Shown here piece after piece: positions 46,204 through 55,390 of a DNA stretch of 64,000 nucleotides. Under the pieces are notes generated by a model that saw nothing but the letters and a program-made list of their open reading frames with translations, made no database searches and was not told the origin of the DNA. The position numbers and the translations under genes are program-made. The stretch is from Burkholderiales bacterium 39-55-53 (GTDB lineage: Bacteria > Pseudomonadota > Gammaproteobacteria > Burkholderiales > Burkholderiaceae_C). The first letter of the stretch is position 1. Each line of letters starts with the position of its first letter. The DNA is taken from assembly GCA_002282445.1 (NCBI GenBank), contig NCJK01000007.1, positions 1 to 64,000 on the forward strand, written 5' to 3'.

Positions 46204-47405
46204 GGCAGATGATGGCTCGATGGATTCAGGCGTATCTCGCCATCACATTAGCCGCCTTGTTGGTGGGCTGCGGTACAACCCGTCGTGCGCCCATTTCTGA
46301 CACGCCTCGCCCTTACCCCGCCGCACGTGTTCCCGCTGAAGCGCCACGCGCCAGTGGCAGTTTGGCCGGCACGCCCGGCACACCCAGCCCACAGCAAAGC
46401 TACCGCAGCCGTTGGGTGGCCACTTCGTGGAACGATGTGCCAGGATGGCAAGACGATCAGTTGCAAGATGCATGGAACGCGTGGCTGCAAAACTGCGTGC
46501 GTCCCGGCCCCTTGTTTGCCCCATTGTGTAAAGACGTGCGCCAACTCATGTTGGGTAGCGACGATGACCGTCGCCTGTGGATGATGAGCCACTTGCAGCC
46601 CTACCGTGTCGAGTCACTCGACGGGGCCGTGGATGGCTTGCTCACTAGCTATTACGAACCCTTGTTTGATGCATCGGCACAGATGCGTCCCGGCTTTGAA
46701 GTGCCCTTGTATGCACCCCCCGATGGCTTGGCTGAGGCGCGTCGCGCAGGTCGTCCGTGGTTCAGCCGTCAAGACATAGATACCAATTCACAGGCACGCG
46801 ACGCCCTGCGCGGCCGCGAAGTGGCATGGTTGGCTGACCCGATTGATGCGTTGGTGCTGCACATCCAAGGCTCAGGCCGTGTGCGCATGGCCAAACCCGA
46901 TGGCACAACCCGCGTAGTGCGTTTGGCCTTTGCCGGCTCGAACGAGCAGCCTTATCAAAGCGTGGGCCGTTGGTTGCTAGACCGTGGCTTGATCAAAGAT
47001 GCGTCGTGGCAAGGCATCAAGGCATGGATTGTCAGCACCCAACAAAGCAACCCGCGTTTGGTGCAAGAGATGTTGTGGAGTAACCCACGCTATGTGTTCT
47101 TCCGCGAAGAAACACGCAGCGCAGCTGATGCAGACCTCGGCCCTCGTGGCGCACAAGGTGTACCGCTGACGGCCGGCCGTTCCATCGCCGTGGACAAAGA
47201 TTCCATTCCCTATGGCACGCCCGTTTGGCTCACCAGCACGGGACCGAATGGCAATTTGCAGCGTTTGGTGTTTGCGCAAGACACAGGCAGCGCCATCTTG
47301 GGCGCGGTGCGTGCCGATTACTTTGCAGGTACAGGCGCTGAGGCGGGTGACTATGCCGGTCGCATGAAACAGGGCTTGCGCTTGTGGGTGCTGTGGCCCA
47401 AGTAA
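46200..47405 (+). CDS. mltA: Membrane-bound lytic murein transglycosylase A
   Basis: This 401-residue lipoprotein has a lipobox-like LLVGC with Cys24. The MltA domain contains VDGLLTSYYEPLFDAS. A C-terminal 3D domain holds the catalytic aspartate in AQDTGSAI. It cleaves the glycan strands of peptidoglycan with formation of 1,6-anhydromuropeptides at the inner face of the outer membrane. The start overlaps the regulator gene by 4 bases and an unrecognised gene begins 4 bases after its stop. Confidence 0.94.
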   Translation: MRQMMARWIQAYLAITLAALLVGCGTTRRAPISDTPRPYPAARVPAEAPRASGSLAGTPGTPSPQQSYRSRWVATSWNDVPGWQDDQLQDAWNAWLQNCVRPGPLFAPLCKDVRQLMLGSDDDRRLWMMSHLQPYRVESLDGAVDGLLTSYYEPLFDASAQMRPGFEVPLYAPPDGLAEARRAGRPWFSRQDIDTNSQARDALRGREVAWLADPIDALVLHIQGSGRVRMAKPDGTTRVVRLAFAGSNEQPYQSVGRWLLDRGLIKDASWQGIKAWIVSTQQSNPRLVQEMLWSNPRYVFFREETRSAADADLGPRGAQGVPLTAGRSIAVDKDSIPYGTPVWLTSTGPNGNLQRLVFAQDTGSAILGAVRADYFAGTGAEAGDYAGRMKQGLRLWVLWPK

Positions 47406-47409
47406 CGCG

Positions 47410-47925
47410 ATGAGTATCAAGCAGTTCAACGGCGAATGGGTGTGTCAGCAAGACCGCGTGCTGTTTCGCTTCAACACCAGCGAAGATCAAGAGTTCAGCT
47501 TTTGGCTCACTCGTTATGTACTTCAAGGTTTGTTGCAAGGTGCACAGCAACTGACGGTGCAGGCTTTAGAGCAAGTGCATCCACCGCAAGTGGCGCAAGT
47601 CATGCAGTCGTTTCAGCAAGCCTCGGTCACACAGCAGCTCAATTTCCAAGAAACCTTCCAAGCCGCCAAAGAGAAGCCCATGGGTGAAGCGCCTTTGTTG
47701 GTGACGGGCTTGATGCTCAATCAAACGGGAGACGAGGTGACGCTTAAGTTTGATTTGGAGTCAGGCAAGTCGGTGGAAGTGAAGATGAATTCATCCGTGC
47801 TCAACGTGATGCTGGCTTTGCTCGACAAGTTGCAAGGCGTTGCCAATTGGGGTGTGGGGTTAGCAGAGGCGGATGATGTGAGCCCAAGCCTTTCAACACC
47901 TAGCGGCTCTCCCGTCATTCACTGA
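47410..47925 (+). CDS. Conserved hypothetical protein after mltA
   Basis: I do not recognise a named family in this 171-residue protein. It has no signal peptide or membrane segment. The N-terminal part (MSIKQFNGEWVCQQDRVLFRF) and the segment EVTLKFDLESGKSVEVKMNS look beta-rich; the middle (about residues 35-85) is Gln-rich and probably helical. The last 20 residues are Ser/Pro-rich and likely disordered. The 4-base gap from mltA and lack of a terminator put it in the yhdP-kinase-regulator-mltA string, so a role linked to envelope or its signalling is possible but unproven. Confidence 0.8.
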   Translation: MSIKQFNGEWVCQQDRVLFRFNTSEDQEFSFWLTRYVLQGLLQGAQQLTVQALEQVHPPQVAQVMQSFQQASVTQQLNFQETFQAAKEKPMGEAPLLVTGLMLNQTGDEVTLKFDLESGKSVEVKMNSSVLNVMLALLDKLQGVANWGVGLAEADDVSPSLSTPSGSPVIH

Positions 47926-47942
47926 TTGCGGGTAGACCATGA

Positions 47943-47963
47943 GCCTTAGGTGTCACCTAAGGC
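47943..47963. promoter_or_regulatory. 21-bp palindrome upstream of the indolepyruvate oxidoreductase gene
   Basis: GCCTTAGGTG (47943-47952) and CACCTAAGGC (47954-47963) are exact inverted arms around one T. It lies 61 bases before the next ATG and 17 after the preceding stop. It may be an operator; read as RNA it is an 8-bp hairpin with a 5-base loop followed by a short T-run, so a terminator is the alternative. Confidence 0.5.
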
Positions 47964-48024
47964 GTGTGGATTTTCAGATCTCGCTCTAAACTTTAGCAAC
48001 GCATGCCATTGATTGGAGCTAGTC

Positions 48025-51000
48025 ATGAACGCCCCCCTGCCCGAGCAAATTCGCCGCGCACTCGACACCGTGACGCTGGACGACAAATACAGCCTCGATG
48101 TGGGCCGAGCCTTCATGAGCGGTGTGCAGGCTTTGGTCAAGCTGCCCATGTTGCAGCGTCAACGCGATGCCTTGCAAGGCAAAAACACGGCAGGCTTCAT
48201 CAGTGGTTATCGCGGCTCACCGCTTGGCACGTATGACCAGTCGTTGTGGAAAGCCAAGCCCTATTTAGAAGCGCAAAACATCGTCTTCCAACCGGGTGTG
48301 AATGAAGAGCTAGCCGCCACTGCGCTGTGGGGCACGCAGCAACTGGGCTTTGCACCGCCGGGCAGCAACAAGTTTGATGGCGTGTTTGGCATTTGGTATG
48401 GCAAAGGCCCGGGTGTAGACCGTTGCTCAGATGTGTTCAAACACGCCAACATGGCTGGGACCACCCCGTGGGGCGGTGTGTTGGCAGTGGCGGGTGATGA
48501 CCATGTGGCTAAGAGCTCAACCGCCGCCCACCAAAGCGACCACATTTTCAAAGCCTGCGGCACGCCCGTGTTCTTCCCCAGCAATGTGCAAGAAATTTTG
48601 GATTTGGGTTTGCATGCCATCGCCATGAGCCGTTTCAGCGGCGTGTGGTCGGGCATGAAGACGATTCAAGAAATTGTCGAGTCCAGCTCCACTGCGGTGA
48701 TTGACCCACGGCGCGTGAACATCGTCATTCCAGAGTTTGAAATGCCACCCGGTGGCCTGCACATCCGATGGCCCGACACCGCGCTAGAACAAGAGGCGCG
48801 TTTGTTTGACTACAAGTGGTACGCCGCACTCGCCTATGTGCGTGCCAACCGTTTGAACCACAACGTCATCGAAGGCCCGAACGATCGGCTGGGTTTGATT
48901 GCCAGTGGTAAAGCCTTCAACGACACCCGCCAAGCGTTGCTCGACTTGGGTTTGGACGATGCCACGTGCCGTCGCTTGGGTATTCGTTTGCACAAGGTGG
49001 CCGTGGTGTGGCCGTTGGACGCGCAGCTCACGCGCGACTTCGCCACGGGCCTGCAAGAGATTTTGGTGATTGAAGAAAAACGCCAAGTCATTGAGTACCA
49101 ACTCAAGGAAGAGCTGTACAACTGGCGCGCCGATGTGCGGCCGAATGTGTTGGGTAAGTTCAACGAGATCGATGGTGATTTCAGTGGCGGCGAATGGTCG
49201 ATGCCCAACCCAAGTGCCAACACTCTGTTGCGCGCCAATGCCGACCTCAACCCCGCTCTCATTGCCAAAGCCATTGCGCAGCGTGTGCTCAAGCTGGGCG
49301 TGGATGCTGACACCACCGCACGCATCAACGCACAGCTGGCCATCATCAGCGCCAAAGAAGCGCAAATGCAAACCGTCACGCTCAAGGCGGACCGCATGCC
49401 TTGGTTTTGCTCGGGCTGCCCGCACAACACATCCACCAAAGTGCCAGAAGGCTCGCGTGCCATGGCCGGCATTGGCTGCCACTTCATGGTGTTGTGGATG
49501 GACCGCGACACACATGGCTTCACGCAAATGGGCGGCGAGGGCGTGCCTTGGGTGGGTCAACAACCGTTTGTGAACGACCAGCACATCTTCGCCAATTTGG
49601 GGGACGGTACTTACTTTCACAGCGGTATCTTGGCCATTCGCCAAAGCATTGCCGCGGGCGTGAACATCACCTACAAGCTGCTCTACAACGATGCGGTGGC
49701 GATGACGGGCGGGCAGCGCGTGGGCGAGCGTCCTGAAGGTCACAGTGTTTTGCAAATCGCTCAAAGCATGAAAGCTGAAGGCGCACAACGCATCACCGTG
49801 GTCACAGACGAGCCCGAGAAATACGAAGGTTCAGGCTTGGTCGAGGGCGTGGCCGTGTTCCACCGCGATGAGCTGGACCGCATTCAACGCGAGATGCGCG
49901 AGGTCAAAGGTTGCACCGTCATCATCTATGACCAAACCTGTGCCACCGAAAAACGCCGCCGCCGCAAACGCGGCACGATGGCCGACCCTGCCACACGTGT
50001 GCTGATCAACGAGCTGGTGTGTGAAGGCTGCGGCGACTGCGGCGTGCAAAGCAACTGCATGAGCGTAGAGCCGCTCGAGACCGAGTTTGGCCGCAAGCGC
50101 ACCATCAACCAAAGCACCTGCAACAAAGACATCAGCTGCGTCAAAGGCTTTTGCCCAAGCTTTGTTACCGTGGAAGGTGGACAGCTGAAGAAAAAAGCCA
50201 AAGGCGTCTCACGCATCGAGTTACCCGCTTTGGCGTTGCCAGAGCCGACCTTGCCTGACACCACCCAAGCTTGGGGCATGGTAGTGGCGGGTGTGGGTGG
50301 CACGGGCGTCATCACCATGGGTCAGTTGCTGGGCATGGCCGCGCACATCGAAGGCAAAGGCATCGTCACGCAAGACGCGGCAGGCCTTGCCCAAAAAGGC
50401 GGGGCCACTTGGAGTCATGTGCTCATTGCCAACCACCAAGACGACATTCGCACCACCCGTGTGGGCACGGCGGCGGCAGACTTGGTCATCGGTTGTGACC
50501 CCATCGTGGTGGCCGGTAAAGAAACGCTGCAGCGCATGCGTGCAGGCCGCACCCATGTGGCGCTCAATGCCCACAGCGCACCAACAGCTGCCTTTGTGCG
50601 TAACGCCAATTGGCAAAACCCGGGCGAAGAATGTGTGACCACCATCGCGCAAGCCGTAGGCGTTGAAGGCGTGAGCGCCTTTGATGCCAACCGGGTGGCC
50701 ACCCAAGTGCTGGGCGATAGCATTTATGTGAACCCCATGGTTTTGGGCTTTGCTTGGCAAAAAGGTTGGGTCCCGCTGGGGCATGAAGCCTTGATGCGCG
50801 CGATGGAACTCAACGACATGGCCGTGGCGCAAAACAAGGCAGCGTTTGAATGGGGCCGCCACTGCGCCGAGCATTGGGAAGCCGTGCAGGCCTTGTTGGC
50901 CCCTGTCGATTTCCTCACCAGCTATCAAAACGCTGCTTATGCCAATCGCTACCTTGCCGTGGTGGAGCGCGTGCGCACCGCAGAAGCTGCGTTGCACAAA

Positions 51001-51507
51001 ACCACGCTCACCGAGGCTGTGGCTCGCAACTTGTTCAAGCTCATGGCCTACAAGGATGAGTACGAGGTGGCGCGCTTGCACACCGACACAGCCTTCTTGC
51101 AAAAGATCAACGGCATGTTTGAGGGTGACTACACACTCAACTACCACTTGGCCCCGCCGCTCATTGCCAAGACCAACGCCAAAGGCGAATTGCAAAAGCA
51201 AAAGTTTGGACCGTTCATGTTGACAGGCTTCAAAGTGCTCAAGCGCTTCAAGTGGTTGCGTGGCTCGGCTTTGGATGTGTTTGGCTACACCGAAGAACGC
51301 CGCACCGAGCGTGCCTTGATCGCGCAATACCAAACCAGTGTGGACACCATGCTGGGCCAGCTCAACGCCAGCAACCATGCTTTGGCATTAGAGATGGCGC
51401 GAATACCTGAACAAATCAAAGGATTTGGTCACGTCAAAGCCCGTCATTTAGCGGTGGCGCGTGAGAAGTGGAACCAGCTGAAAGCACAGTGGCCTGCCCC
51501 CAATTGA
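48025..51507 (+). CDS. Single-chain indolepyruvate ferredoxin oxidoreductase
   Basis: This 1160-residue protein has an N-terminal pyruvate-ferredoxin-type domain (GFISGYRGSPLGTYDQ), a thiamine-diphosphate domain (CSGCPHNTSTKVPEGS; GGEGVPWVGQQPF), a ferredoxin-like cysteine cluster (LVCEGCGDCGVQSNC; ISCVKGFCPS), a gamma-type domain (VVAGVGGTGVITMGQLLGMA) and a DUF6537-like C-terminus. It oxidatively decarboxylates indolepyruvate and other aryl pyruvates to acyl-CoA during aromatic amino-acid breakdown. ATG 48025 has GGAG 6 bases upstream. It stands as a single gene with a palindrome in front. Confidence 0.93.
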   Translation: MNAPLPEQIRRALDTVTLDDKYSLDVGRAFMSGVQALVKLPMLQRQRDALQGKNTAGFISGYRGSPLGTYDQSLWKAKPYLEAQNIVFQPGVNEELAATALWGTQQLGFAPPGSNKFDGVFGIWYGKGPGVDRCSDVFKHANMAGTTPWGGVLAVAGDDHVAKSSTAAHQSDHIFKACGTPVFFPSNVQEILDLGLHAIAMSRFSGVWSGMKTIQEIVESSSTAVIDPRRVNIVIPEFEMPPGGLHIRWPDTALEQEARLFDYKWYAALAYVRANRLNHNVIEGPNDRLGLIASGKAFNDTRQALLDLGLDDATCRRLGIRLHKVAVVWPLDAQLTRDFATGLQEILVIEEKRQVIEYQLKEELYNWRADVRPNVLGKFNEIDGDFSGGEWSMPNPSANTLLRANADLNPALIAKAIAQRVLKLGVDADTTARINAQLAIISAKEAQMQTVTLKADRMPWFCSGCPHNTSTKVPEGSRAMAGIGCHFMVLWMDRDTHGFTQMGGEGVPWVGQQPFVNDQHIFANLGDGTYFHSGILAIRQSIAAGVNITYKLLYNDAVAMTGGQRVGERPEGHSVLQIAQSMKAEGAQRITVVTDEPEKYEGSGLVEGVAVFHRDELDRIQREMREVKGCTVIIYDQTCATEKRRRRKRGTMADPATRVLINELVCEGCGDCGVQSNCMSVEPLETEFGRKRTINQSTCNKDISCVKGFCPSFVTVEGGQLKKKAKGVSRIELPALALPEPTLPDTTQAWGMVVAGVGGTGVITMGQLLGMAAHIEGKGIVTQDAAGLAQKGGATWSHVLIANHQDDIRTTRVGTAAADLVIGCDPIVVAGKETLQRMRAGRTHVALNAHSAPTAAFVRNANWQNPGEECVTTIAQAVGVEGVSAFDANRVATQVLGDSIYVNPMVLGFAWQKGWVPLGHEALMRAMELNDMAVAQNKAAFEWGRHCAEHWEAVQALLAPVDFLTSYQNAAYANRYLAVVERVRTAEAALHKTTLTEAVARNLFKLMAYKDEYEVARLHTDTAFLQKINGMFEGDYTLNYHLAPPLIAKTNAKGELQKQKFGPFMLTGFKVLKRFKWLRGSALDVFGYTEERRTERALIAQYQTSVDTMLGQLNASNHALALEMARIPEQIKGFGHVKARHLAVAREKWNQLKAQWPAPN

Positions 51508-51531
51508 GGCACTGAGCCAGCCGCATACAAT
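51504..51531 (+). promoter_or_regulatory. Predicted promoter of yajC-secD-secF
   Basis: TTGAGG (51504-51509, overlapping the preceding stop codon) and TACAAT (51526-51531, 5 of 6 matches) are separated by 16 bases and precede the yajC start by 63 bases. Confidence 0.55.
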
Positions 51532-51594
51532 CCGCGGTTGGTCTGCTGGGGCGTTTTGCACCCTGGCAGTCGTTCCTCAAATTGGAGTTTGACC

Positions 51595-51924
51595 GTGTTG
51601 ATTTCTTCTGCTTTTGCCCAAACCGCGCCTGCCGCCGCTGCAGGTGGTGATGTGATGACTTCTCTCACCAGCATGTTGCCTTTGGTGTTGATGTTTGTGG
51701 TCTTGTATTTCGTGATGATTCGCCCACAAATGAAGCGTCAAAAAGAACACAAAGCCATGATCGATGCACTCGCCAAAGGCGACGAAATCGCCACAGTGGG
51801 TGGCTTGCTTGGCAAGGTGACCAAGTTGTCCGAAGCCAATGTGACCATCGAAATCGCTGCTGGCGTGGAAGTGCAATTGCAACGCCAAGCCGTGGTGCAA
51901 GTGTTGCCTAAAGGCACTCTGTAA
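51595..51924 (+). CDS. yajC: Sec translocon accessory subunit YajC
   Basis: This protein of about 109 residues starts with GTG, preceded by TTGGAGT. It has an Ala-rich N-terminus and one membrane segment (about residues 22-42), then the YajC signature VMIRPQMKRQKEHKAMIDAL and GDEIATVGGLLGKVTK. YajC joins SecDF in the holotranslocon. A longer upstream reading to 51538 lacks support. secD follows after 28 bases. Confidence 0.95.
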   Translation: MLISSAFAQTAPAAAAGGDVMTSLTSMLPLVLMFVVLYFVMIRPQMKRQKEHKAMIDALAKGDEIATVGGLLGKVTKLSEANVTIEIAAGVEVQLQRQAVVQVLPKGTL

Positions 51925-51952
51925 ACATTAGCCACGAGACGACGAAGCGATC

Positions 51953-53806
51953 ATGAACCGTTACCCCCTTTGGAAGTACGCGATCATCGTGATCGCTTTG
52001 TTGGTCGGCAGCATCTACACGCTGCCTAACTTTTATGGTGAAGCACCTGCGGTGCAGGTGTCAGCCGCCAAGTCCTCCGTCAAGGTGGACCTGGCTGTGC
52101 AAGAGCGTGTGCAAGCTGCTCTGGCGGCTGCTAGTCTCACCCCCGATGTGGTGGCGCTGGACAACGGCTCGCTCAAAGTGCGCTTTGACAGCACCGACAA
52201 ACAACTCAAAGCCAAGGACGCCATCCAGCAAGCCTTGGTGCCTGACGCGAACGACGCCTCGTACGTTGTCGCGCTCAATTTGTTGGCCCGCTCACCCGCG
52301 TGGCTGACTTCGCTCAACGCAGCGCCCATGTATTTGGGTTTGGACTTGCGCGGTGGTGTGCACTTCATGTTGCAAGTTGACATGCCTGCAGCCCTCACCA
52401 AAAAAGCCGAGTCATTGGCCGGTGACATTCGAACCGGCCTGCGCGAAAAGAACGTGCGCCACAGCGGCATCAGCCGTAACGACCAAACCATCGAAATTCG
52501 CTTTCGCGACATGGCCACGTTGGAAGCTGCGCAACGCGTGATTCAAGACCAGTTCTTAGACTTGCAAACCACCAGCGCACCTGATGGCGCTGACTTCAAG
52601 CTCACCGCGGTGATCAACCCCGTGGCCGCCAAGCGCGTGCAAGAGCAAGCCATCAAGCAAAACATCACCACCTTGCACAACCGTATCAACGAGTTGGGCG
52701 TGGCCGAGCCTGTGATACAACAGCAAGGCACAGACCGCATCGTGGTGCAGCTGCCAGGCGTGCAAGACACGGCCAAGGCCAAAGATATTTTGGGTCGCAC
52801 TGCCACGCTGGAAATCCGCATGGTGGACGACAGCGCCGAAGCCCGCAGCGCAGAGTTTGGCAATGGCCCCGTGCCATTTGGCACAGAACGCTTCATGGAC
52901 CGCAACGGCCAAGCCGTGATTGTGAAAAAGCAAGTCATCTTGACCGGCGAAAACCTCACCGACGCACAACCTGGCTTTGACACGCAAAACCAAGAAGCTG
53001 CTGTGCATTTGACGCTCGACGCCAAAGGCGCACGCATCTTCAAAGACGTGACGCGTGAGAGCGTGGGCAAGCGCATGGCGATTCTGCTGTTTGAAAAAGG
53101 CAAGGGCGAGGTCGTGACCGCGCCTGTGATTCGCAGCGAAATCGGCGGTGGCCGCGTGCAAATTTCTGGCCGCATGAGCACCGTGGAAGCCAACGACACC
53201 GCCTTGTTATTGCGCGCTGGCTCGTTGGCTGCGCCGATGGAAATCATTGAAGAACGCACCATTGGCCCAAGCCTTGGTGCTGAGAACATTGCCAAAGGTT
53301 TTGACTCGGTCACTTGGGGCTTTGTCGCCGTGGCCGCCTTCATGTGTATTTATTACATGTTGTTTGGCGTGTTCTCCAGCGTGGCTTTGGCCGTGAACTT
53401 GTTGCTCTTGGTGGCTGTGCTCTCCATGTTGCAAGCGACATTGACATTGCCCGGTATGGCCGCGATGGCCTTGGTCTTGGGCATGGCGATTGACGCCAAC
53501 GTGCTGATCAACGAACGTGTGCGCGAAGAGTTGCGTAACGGCGCATCCGCACAGTCTGCTATCCATGCCGGTTACGACCGCGCTTGGGCCACCATCCTCG
53601 ACTCCAACGTCACCACACTGATTGCAGGCTTGGCCTTGTTGGCTTTTGGTTCTGGACCTGTGCGCGGCTTTGCTGTGGTGCACTGCCTTGGTATTTTGAC
53701 CAGCATGTTCTCTGCGGTGTTCTTCTCGCGCGGCTTGGTCAACCTTTGGTATGGCCGCAAGAAGAAATTGCAAAGCGTGTCTATCGGCACTGTTTGGCGC
53801 GCTTAA
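51953..53806 (+). CDS. secD: Protein translocase subunit SecD
   Basis: This 617-residue protein has an N-terminal membrane segment, a large periplasmic P1 domain starting with YLGLDLRGGVHFMLQVDM and five C-terminal membrane segments including LGMAIDANVLINERVREEL. With SecF it uses the proton motive force to pull secreted proteins across the membrane. It lies 28 bases after yajC and 12 before secF. Confidence 0.98.
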   Translation: MNRYPLWKYAIIVIALLVGSIYTLPNFYGEAPAVQVSAAKSSVKVDLAVQERVQAALAAASLTPDVVALDNGSLKVRFDSTDKQLKAKDAIQQALVPDANDASYVVALNLLARSPAWLTSLNAAPMYLGLDLRGGVHFMLQVDMPAALTKKAESLAGDIRTGLREKNVRHSGISRNDQTIEIRFRDMATLEAAQRVIQDQFLDLQTTSAPDGADFKLTAVINPVAAKRVQEQAIKQNITTLHNRINELGVAEPVIQQQGTDRIVVQLPGVQDTAKAKDILGRTATLEIRMVDDSAEARSAEFGNGPVPFGTERFMDRNGQAVIVKKQVILTGENLTDAQPGFDTQNQEAAVHLTLDAKGARIFKDVTRESVGKRMAILLFEKGKGEVVTAPVIRSEIGGGRVQISGRMSTVEANDTALLLRAGSLAAPMEIIEERTIGPSLGAENIAKGFDSVTWGFVAVAAFMCIYYMLFGVFSSVALAVNLLLLVAVLSMLQATLTLPGMAAMALVLGMAIDANVLINERVREELRNGASAQSAIHAGYDRAWATILDSNVTTLIAGLALLAFGSGPVRGFAVVHCLGILTSMFSAVFFSRGLVNLWYGRKKKLQSVSIGTVWRA

Positions 53807-53818
53807 AAGGAAGTCATC

Positions 53819-54775
53819 GTGGAATTTTTTAAGATTAAAAAAGACATCCCGTTCATGAAGCACGCGGTGGCGTTCAACGCCATCTCGTTCATCACGTTTG
53901 TGGCGGCAGTGTTCTTCTTGTTCAGTCGTGGTTTGCACCTGTCGGTCGAGTTCACGGGCGGCACGCTGATGGAAGTCAGCTACAGCCAACCGGCTGACCT
54001 CAATGCCGTGCGTGACCAAATCGCCAAACTCGGTTTGACCGATGTGCAAGTTCAAAACTTTGGCACGGCGCGTGATGTGATGATTCGCATGCCAGCAGTC
54101 AAAGGCCAAAGCTCTGCCCAGCAAAGCGAGCAAGTGCTGACCGCACTCAAAGCCAGCGACGCCAATGTGCAGCTGCGCCGCACCGAGTTTGTCGGCCCGC
54201 AAGTGGGCGACGAGTTGGCGGCAGACGGCCTCAAGGCCTTAGCCTTTGTGGTCGTGGGCATCATGATTTACTTGGCCATGCGCTTCGAATGGAAGTTTGC
54301 TGTGGCCGCCATCATTGCGAACTTGCATGACGTGGTCATCATCTTGGGCTTCTTCGCGTTCTTCCAGTGGGAGTTCTCGTTGCCTGTATTGGCTGCCGTG
54401 CTGGCGGTGTTGGGTTACTCAGTCAACGAATCCGTCGTGATCTTTGACCGTATCCGCGAAAACTTCCGACGCTTTCGCAAGATGGACACGGTCGAGATCA
54501 TCGACAACGCCATCACGTCAACCATCAGCCGCACCATCATCACCCACGGCTGTACGCAGCTCATGGTGTTGTCCATGTTGTTGTTCGGTGGCGCAACCCT
54601 GCACTACTTTGCGCTGGCGCTGACCATCGGCATCTTGTTTGGCATTTACTCATCCGTGTTCGTGGCGGCTGCCATTGCCATGTGGTTGGGCATTCGTCGC
54701 GATGACCTGATCAAGCACCACCACAACAAAGTGGCGGGCGACCCCAATGATGAGAATTCGGGTGCGGTGGTCTAA
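53819..54775 (+). CDS. secF: Protein translocase subunit SecF
   Basis: This 318-residue protein starts with GTG. It has six membrane segments, a periplasmic loop with VEFTGGTLMEVSYSQ, and the conserved VLGYSVNESVVIFDRIREN. It forms the SecDF complex with the upstream gene product. A terminator follows. Confidence 0.98.
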   Translation: MEFFKIKKDIPFMKHAVAFNAISFITFVAAVFFLFSRGLHLSVEFTGGTLMEVSYSQPADLNAVRDQIAKLGLTDVQVQNFGTARDVMIRMPAVKGQSSAQQSEQVLTALKASDANVQLRRTEFVGPQVGDELAADGLKALAFVVVGIMIYLAMRFEWKFAVAAIIANLHDVVIILGFFAFFQWEFSLPVLAAVLAVLGYSVNESVVIFDRIRENFRRFRKMDTVEIIDNAITSTISRTIITHGCTQLMVLSMLLFGGATLHYFALALTIGILFGIYSSVFVAAAIAMWLGIRRDDLIKHHHNKVAGDPNDENSGAVV

Positions 54776-54792
54776 GCGACCTCGCTCTAAAG

Positions 54793-54821
54793 AAAAAGCC
54801 GGTTTGCGAACCGGTTTTTTT
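54793..54821 (+). terminator. Rho-independent terminator of yajC-secDF
   Basis: CCGGTT (54799-54804) and AACCGG (54809-54814) pair with loop TGCG, extended by a G-U and an A/T run, followed by a T-run to 54821. The A-rich left flank may allow termination of the opposing smg transcript as well. Confidence 0.9.
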
Positions 54822-54846
54822 GTGTCTGTGGCTTCTGTGTGTGTAG

Positions 54847-55329
54847 TTAGTGTGCCACCCGATCTGCATCGTCGCACAACTCATCCAGCACCAGCGCATC
54901 TGGCTCTAGGCCGATGCTCCAGTAGACCATGAGCACAATGATCTTCAGGTCGTCCAAATGCATGGGGTGGCCGGGAATGGCCATGGCGCGGTCCATCACA
55001 ATTTCGCGCATGTGGGGCGACAACACGTCGGCCGATTCAAGGAAGTTGATGAAGCCTAAGCACTCTGCACCCAAGTGGTCTTGCTCGGCCACCGAGTACA
55101 CGCGCATGCTGTGGGCTGACTCGGTGTGGTGTTCGCGTGCGGCTTGGCTGATGTCGATCAGCTCGGTTTTGTGCGACGCCAAGTTCAGCTCGTCGAGCCA
55201 CGACAAAGCTTGTTGGATGTCTTCTACGTTAAAACCAGCAGCGCTGAGTTTGCGGCCCAGTTGCTCTAGCTCTGGACACGCATCGCCTCGCCAATAGTTT
55301 TCATAGACGAATACGAGCACTTCAAACAT
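54847..55329 (-). CDS. smg: Smg/DUF494 family protein
   Basis: This 160-residue protein starts with the family's MFEVLVFVYENYWRG and contains GFNVEDIQQALSWLDEL. Smg proteins are conserved beside dprA (smf) and their role is unknown. ATG 55329 is chosen because it gives the standard Smg N-terminus; a longer in-frame reading to 55368 adds residues unlike the family. It lies 61 bases after dprA and converges with secF. Confidence 0.93.
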   Translation of the reverse strand: MFEVLVFVYENYWRGDACPELEQLGRKLSAAGFNVEDIQQALSWLDELNLASHKTELIDISQAAREHHTESAHSMRVYSVAEQDHLGAECLGFINFLESADVLSPHMREIVMDRAMAIPGHPMHLDDLKIIVLMVYWSIGLEPDALVLDELCDDADRVAH

Positions 55330-55390
55330 GGGGCCAATATACATGTTTTTTGTGTCGATAAATGTCACACGTATGGGTGTTGACCCTTAA

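Noticed and set aside
48784..51378. Two long minus-strand open frames (48784-49788 and 50221-51378) inside the indolepyruvate oxidoreductase gene
   Set aside because: They are antisense to a clearly coding gene with strong family motifs. Their sequences are low in family-like features and rich in His, Ala and Arg, as expected from mirrored codon bias.
53207..54202. Minus-strand open frame of 331 codons across secD and secF
   Set aside because: It crosses the junction of two well-supported genes in antisense.
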